The notes under the pieces were generated by a model. That model did not search any database. It saw only the letters and a list, made by a program, of their open reading frames with translations, and was not told where the DNA came from. Both the position numbers and the translations under genes were made by a program. A stretch of DNA of 10,260 nt from the NCBI GenBank assembly GCA_014885115.2, contig WKLE02002426.1, positions 1 through 10,260 of the forward strand, in the 5' to 3' direction. Positions within the stretch are counted from its first letter, which is position 1. Every line of letters begins with the position of its first letter. The stretch is from Asterionellopsis glacialis. Taxonomy: Eukaryota; Bacillariophyta; Plagiogrammaphyceae; Rhaphoneidales; Asterionellopsidaceae. Of this stretch, positions 8,697-10,260 are shown piece after piece.

Positions 8697-9503
8697 TTAA
8701 TTATGGAGGACTGGTTCTCCCCGAGGAGTAAAGATAAAATCCGAAACATGGTTGAGGCACTTGGACAATTCTAAGTCGTCACCTGATTGCCACAACAAAT
8801 TATTCCACAGTTGTGCGTCATGTTGCATTTTTGTAAACAGTTGGGAGATATCTTTGTCAGGGCCTCGGGCGTTAAAATATCCAGTGCTATCATTTACGAA
8901 GCCTATAATGCTGATGTTGAGTCGACGGTCACTGGCGATGGAAGTAAAGCTAGCACCATTGGCTGCTGTGTTATGGCAATCGAAAAGGACGCTACTCAGG
9001 AAAACCCAGATCACCGGTGAGTTTATGCTGCCTTGGCCAGAGCCATAAATCAGAGATGAGTGGCAATGTTTGTATTGTTGGTTGGAGAGTCCCAAGCTAG
9101 TCTTAAGTTTATATTGTGCTTCTAAGAGTGTTTTCGCCATAATATAACATACTGAATGATGGGTACCAAAGGATCTACTGGCAAGGGATGCTAGGGAAGG
9201 TAGAATTCTATCGTAGCACGCGGTAGCATTGTTGGCAAATTTAATGGATGAATACCTTGTTAAGCGGGAATATTCTTGAACTTGTTCTTCTATAAAGACA
9301 GGATCATGTGCTGTGCGACCAGGACGACCACCAAATTGGCCTTGATTGAGAACGTTGTTATCTTTGGCAGAATGAATCGCGCTACGCCAACTCATGCTTA
9401 GAATTAAATTGTAGTCAGCTTCATAGATATGAATCACTCGAAGGCGGTGGATCTGGTGTCGCCGGGTTTCTTTAAGATCATGACATTGACAATTTGTTGC
9501 CAT
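8697..9503 (-). pseudogene. Retroelement reverse transcriptase palm domain, catalytic Asp lost
   Basis: RT palm continuing from the previous part after the frameshift; useful coding begins at about 9451 (IHRLRVIHIYEADYN). Numbering from codon 9503: NQGQFGGRPGRTAHDP (53-68) is the block before motif A. FANNATACYDRI (89-100) is motif A, with Asn92 where the metal-binding Asp is expected. YGSGQGSINSPVIW (153-166) is motif B, and GFVNDST (201-207) is motif C, where FVDD is expected and the first Asp is Asn204. LELSKC follows as in motif D/E. Both Asp changes would abolish polymerisation by known RT chemistry. The frame ends at TAA 8699-8697, but it continues beyond as the same protein, so this stop is a lesion. 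Family assignment is strong; loss of activity is inferred from residues. Confidence 0.9.
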
Positions 9504-10260
9504 CGTTGAAAGGAGTAGCCTTGTTGCAAAGCAAAATTCAATAACTGAAGCCTGGTTTGAAGCAGAAATTCCCGTTTAACTTCTAATTCAGCGTATTTTT
9601 CAGATTCGGAAGTAGGAATGTCATGTTGTTTTATAAGGGCGTGGTAATGTCCTAAATGTACTCCTGATGGGGACGTTGACGTCGTTTCCTTCCACGATCG
9701 AATCTTGGACTTGTAGTCTTCCATATGAATTTGGGGAGCTTCCGGGTTGGGGTGCAAATGTTGTTTAAGTGATTTGATGAACAGGGAAGTACTTTCGGGC
9801 AATTGGGAGTCGTCGTAGTCGCCGTCTAAGATCAAATCGGAATATACGCCAATACCTGTGAAGGGGATATTGTCAGACAGAGGAGCCATGGTAAATGGCA
9901 TGCCAAAAGCCTGTCCGAAATGACGTTGGTTTCGTTTTAATATAAATTCATTGATCTGAGTTGGTTCTGTAACTTCCACCCAGTCATTGCAAGATTTAGG
10001 ATTACATTTGGGGTTTTTGGGGACTTTAATGGAGGTAAGGATTTGTGAACTGTTGTTCGTCCGGAAATTTCCAAGCTTCATATACATGCGTTGTTGTTCC
10101 TGACGCCTTCACAAATTCTTTAGGGCAGTTGCTAGTTTGGTATCGTTTGCCAGTTCGGCATCTAAAAGTTCTTTTTCGAGTTGGTGGGCGAATCTGGTGG
10201 CCTCAGTTTTCGCTAGATTCCTGCAGTAGGCGAGTCGCGAGACTCGCGCGATATGTCAAT
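9434..10260 (-). pseudogene. Retroelement polyprotein, N-terminal part and RT fingers
   Basis: The N-terminal portion, open at the window edge. From 10255 down to 10112 a frame reads HIARVSRLAY... and ...FAHQLEKELLDAEL, a charged helical segment. TGA at 10111-10109 interrupts it and the same frame continues (RRQEQQRMYMKLGNF...) to 9434. The context suggests the TGA was an Arg codon (CGA). Counting from the ATG at 10087, residues 132-148 hold WKETTSTSPSGVHLGHY, which I recognise as the strongly conserved W-E-TSTSPSG-HLGHY block preceding the RT palm in this family. KKPGD at residues 207-211 follows. A one-base loss at about 9452 then shifts the frame. Another TGA at 10258-10256 lies at the very edge. 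The start codon of the original protein is not in the window. Confidence 0.8.

Larger units (their letters stand above)
6256..10260 (-). mobile_element. Defective RT/RNase H retroelement, 5' side beyond window
   Basis: A minus-strand retroelement of at least 4 kb. In order it encodes an N-terminal helical and RT-finger region (10260 to about 9450), RT palm and thumb (about 9450 to 8000), a linker, RNase H (about 7360 to 6890), a C-terminal Cys/His cluster (about 6570 to 6519) and a conserved tail (to about 6280). RT followed by RNase H with no visible protease, integrase or LTR suggests a non-LTR-type organisation, but the 5' part lies outside the window. The recognisable 3' coding end is at 6280, and host-side sequence is recognisable up to about 6250, so the boundary lies between. 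No clear poly(A) or target duplication is visible. Base composition is visibly less AT-rich than the left half. Two frameshifts, several stops and lost catalytic residues show it is inactive. Confidence 0.85.

Noticed and set aside
8752..9048. Plus-strand open frames across the RT palm
   Set aside because: They are antisense shadows of the RT coding strand with no protein-like motif of their own.
10231..10246. Hairpin CGAGTC-GCGA-GACTCG near the right edge
   Set aside because: A 6-bp stem inside retroelement coding sequence, with no T-run or repeated copies. Most likely a by-product of codon sequence.
6256..10260. Bacterial-type RT system such as a retron, diversity-generating element or group II intron
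   Set aside because: The RT is fused in one frame to RNase H and a Cys/His cluster, and carries blocks typical of a eukaryotic retroelement family. No accessory ncRNA, template repeat or maturase features are seen, and catalytic residues are lost.
1..10260. CRISPR array, rRNA gene or tandem satellite
   Set aside because: No regularly spaced repeats, no rRNA-like conserved blocks and no tandem array longer than the (ATA)5 run were found by eye.

Overview
The window looks like a repeat-rich stretch of a eukaryotic nuclear genome, not bacterial or phage DNA. It has long AT-rich non-coding sequence, no operon structure, decayed transposon-type reading frames on both strands, and one large retroelement relic. 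The reverse transcriptase (RT) is of the RT plus RNase H type whose relatives I associate with diatoms and other microalgae (motif C normally FVDD, motif B GxGQGxxNSP). A diatom or other stramenopile/alga is my best guess at the host. That is inference from memory, not a search result.

Layout: (1) Positions 1-1997 are AT-rich and hold no convincing gene. They contain a perfect 12-bp inverted repeat (659-691), a GC-rich island with an A-rich tail (about 1190-1263), and a possible minus-strand tRNA-derived SINE (about 1845 down to 1541) with A- and B-box-like motifs and a terminal poly(A). (2) Positions 1998-4400 hold a badly decayed plus-strand coding relic. Its main frame runs about 2.1 kb without needing a frameshift but carries 13 stop codons. 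It encodes acidic stretches and a Cys cluster (CX3CX6CX2C). I do not recognise the family. Further remnants in changing frames follow to 5305. (3) Positions 5618-6250 hold an open plus-strand frame for a C2HC zinc-finger protein, cut off by the retroelement. (4) Positions from about 6256 to the right edge hold a minus-strand retroelement, truncated by the window at its 5' side. It encodes an RT, an RNase H, a C-terminal Cys/His cluster and a conserved tail.

The retroelement is dead as sequenced. It has three clear in-frame stops (a fourth lies at the window edge) and two single-base frameshifts. Four catalytic aspartates, two in the RT and two in RNase H, read as asparagine. Three of these four changes, and two of the stops, fit C-to-T decay at CpG. 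Its 3' end lies antisense inside the zinc-finger frame, so that frame now ends in about 30 antisense-derived residues.

I see no functional multi-gene system. The window reads as layered transposon decay. The points most worth following up are the unidentified plus-strand family, the pattern of catalytic-site loss, the chimeric zinc-finger frame and the candidate SINE.
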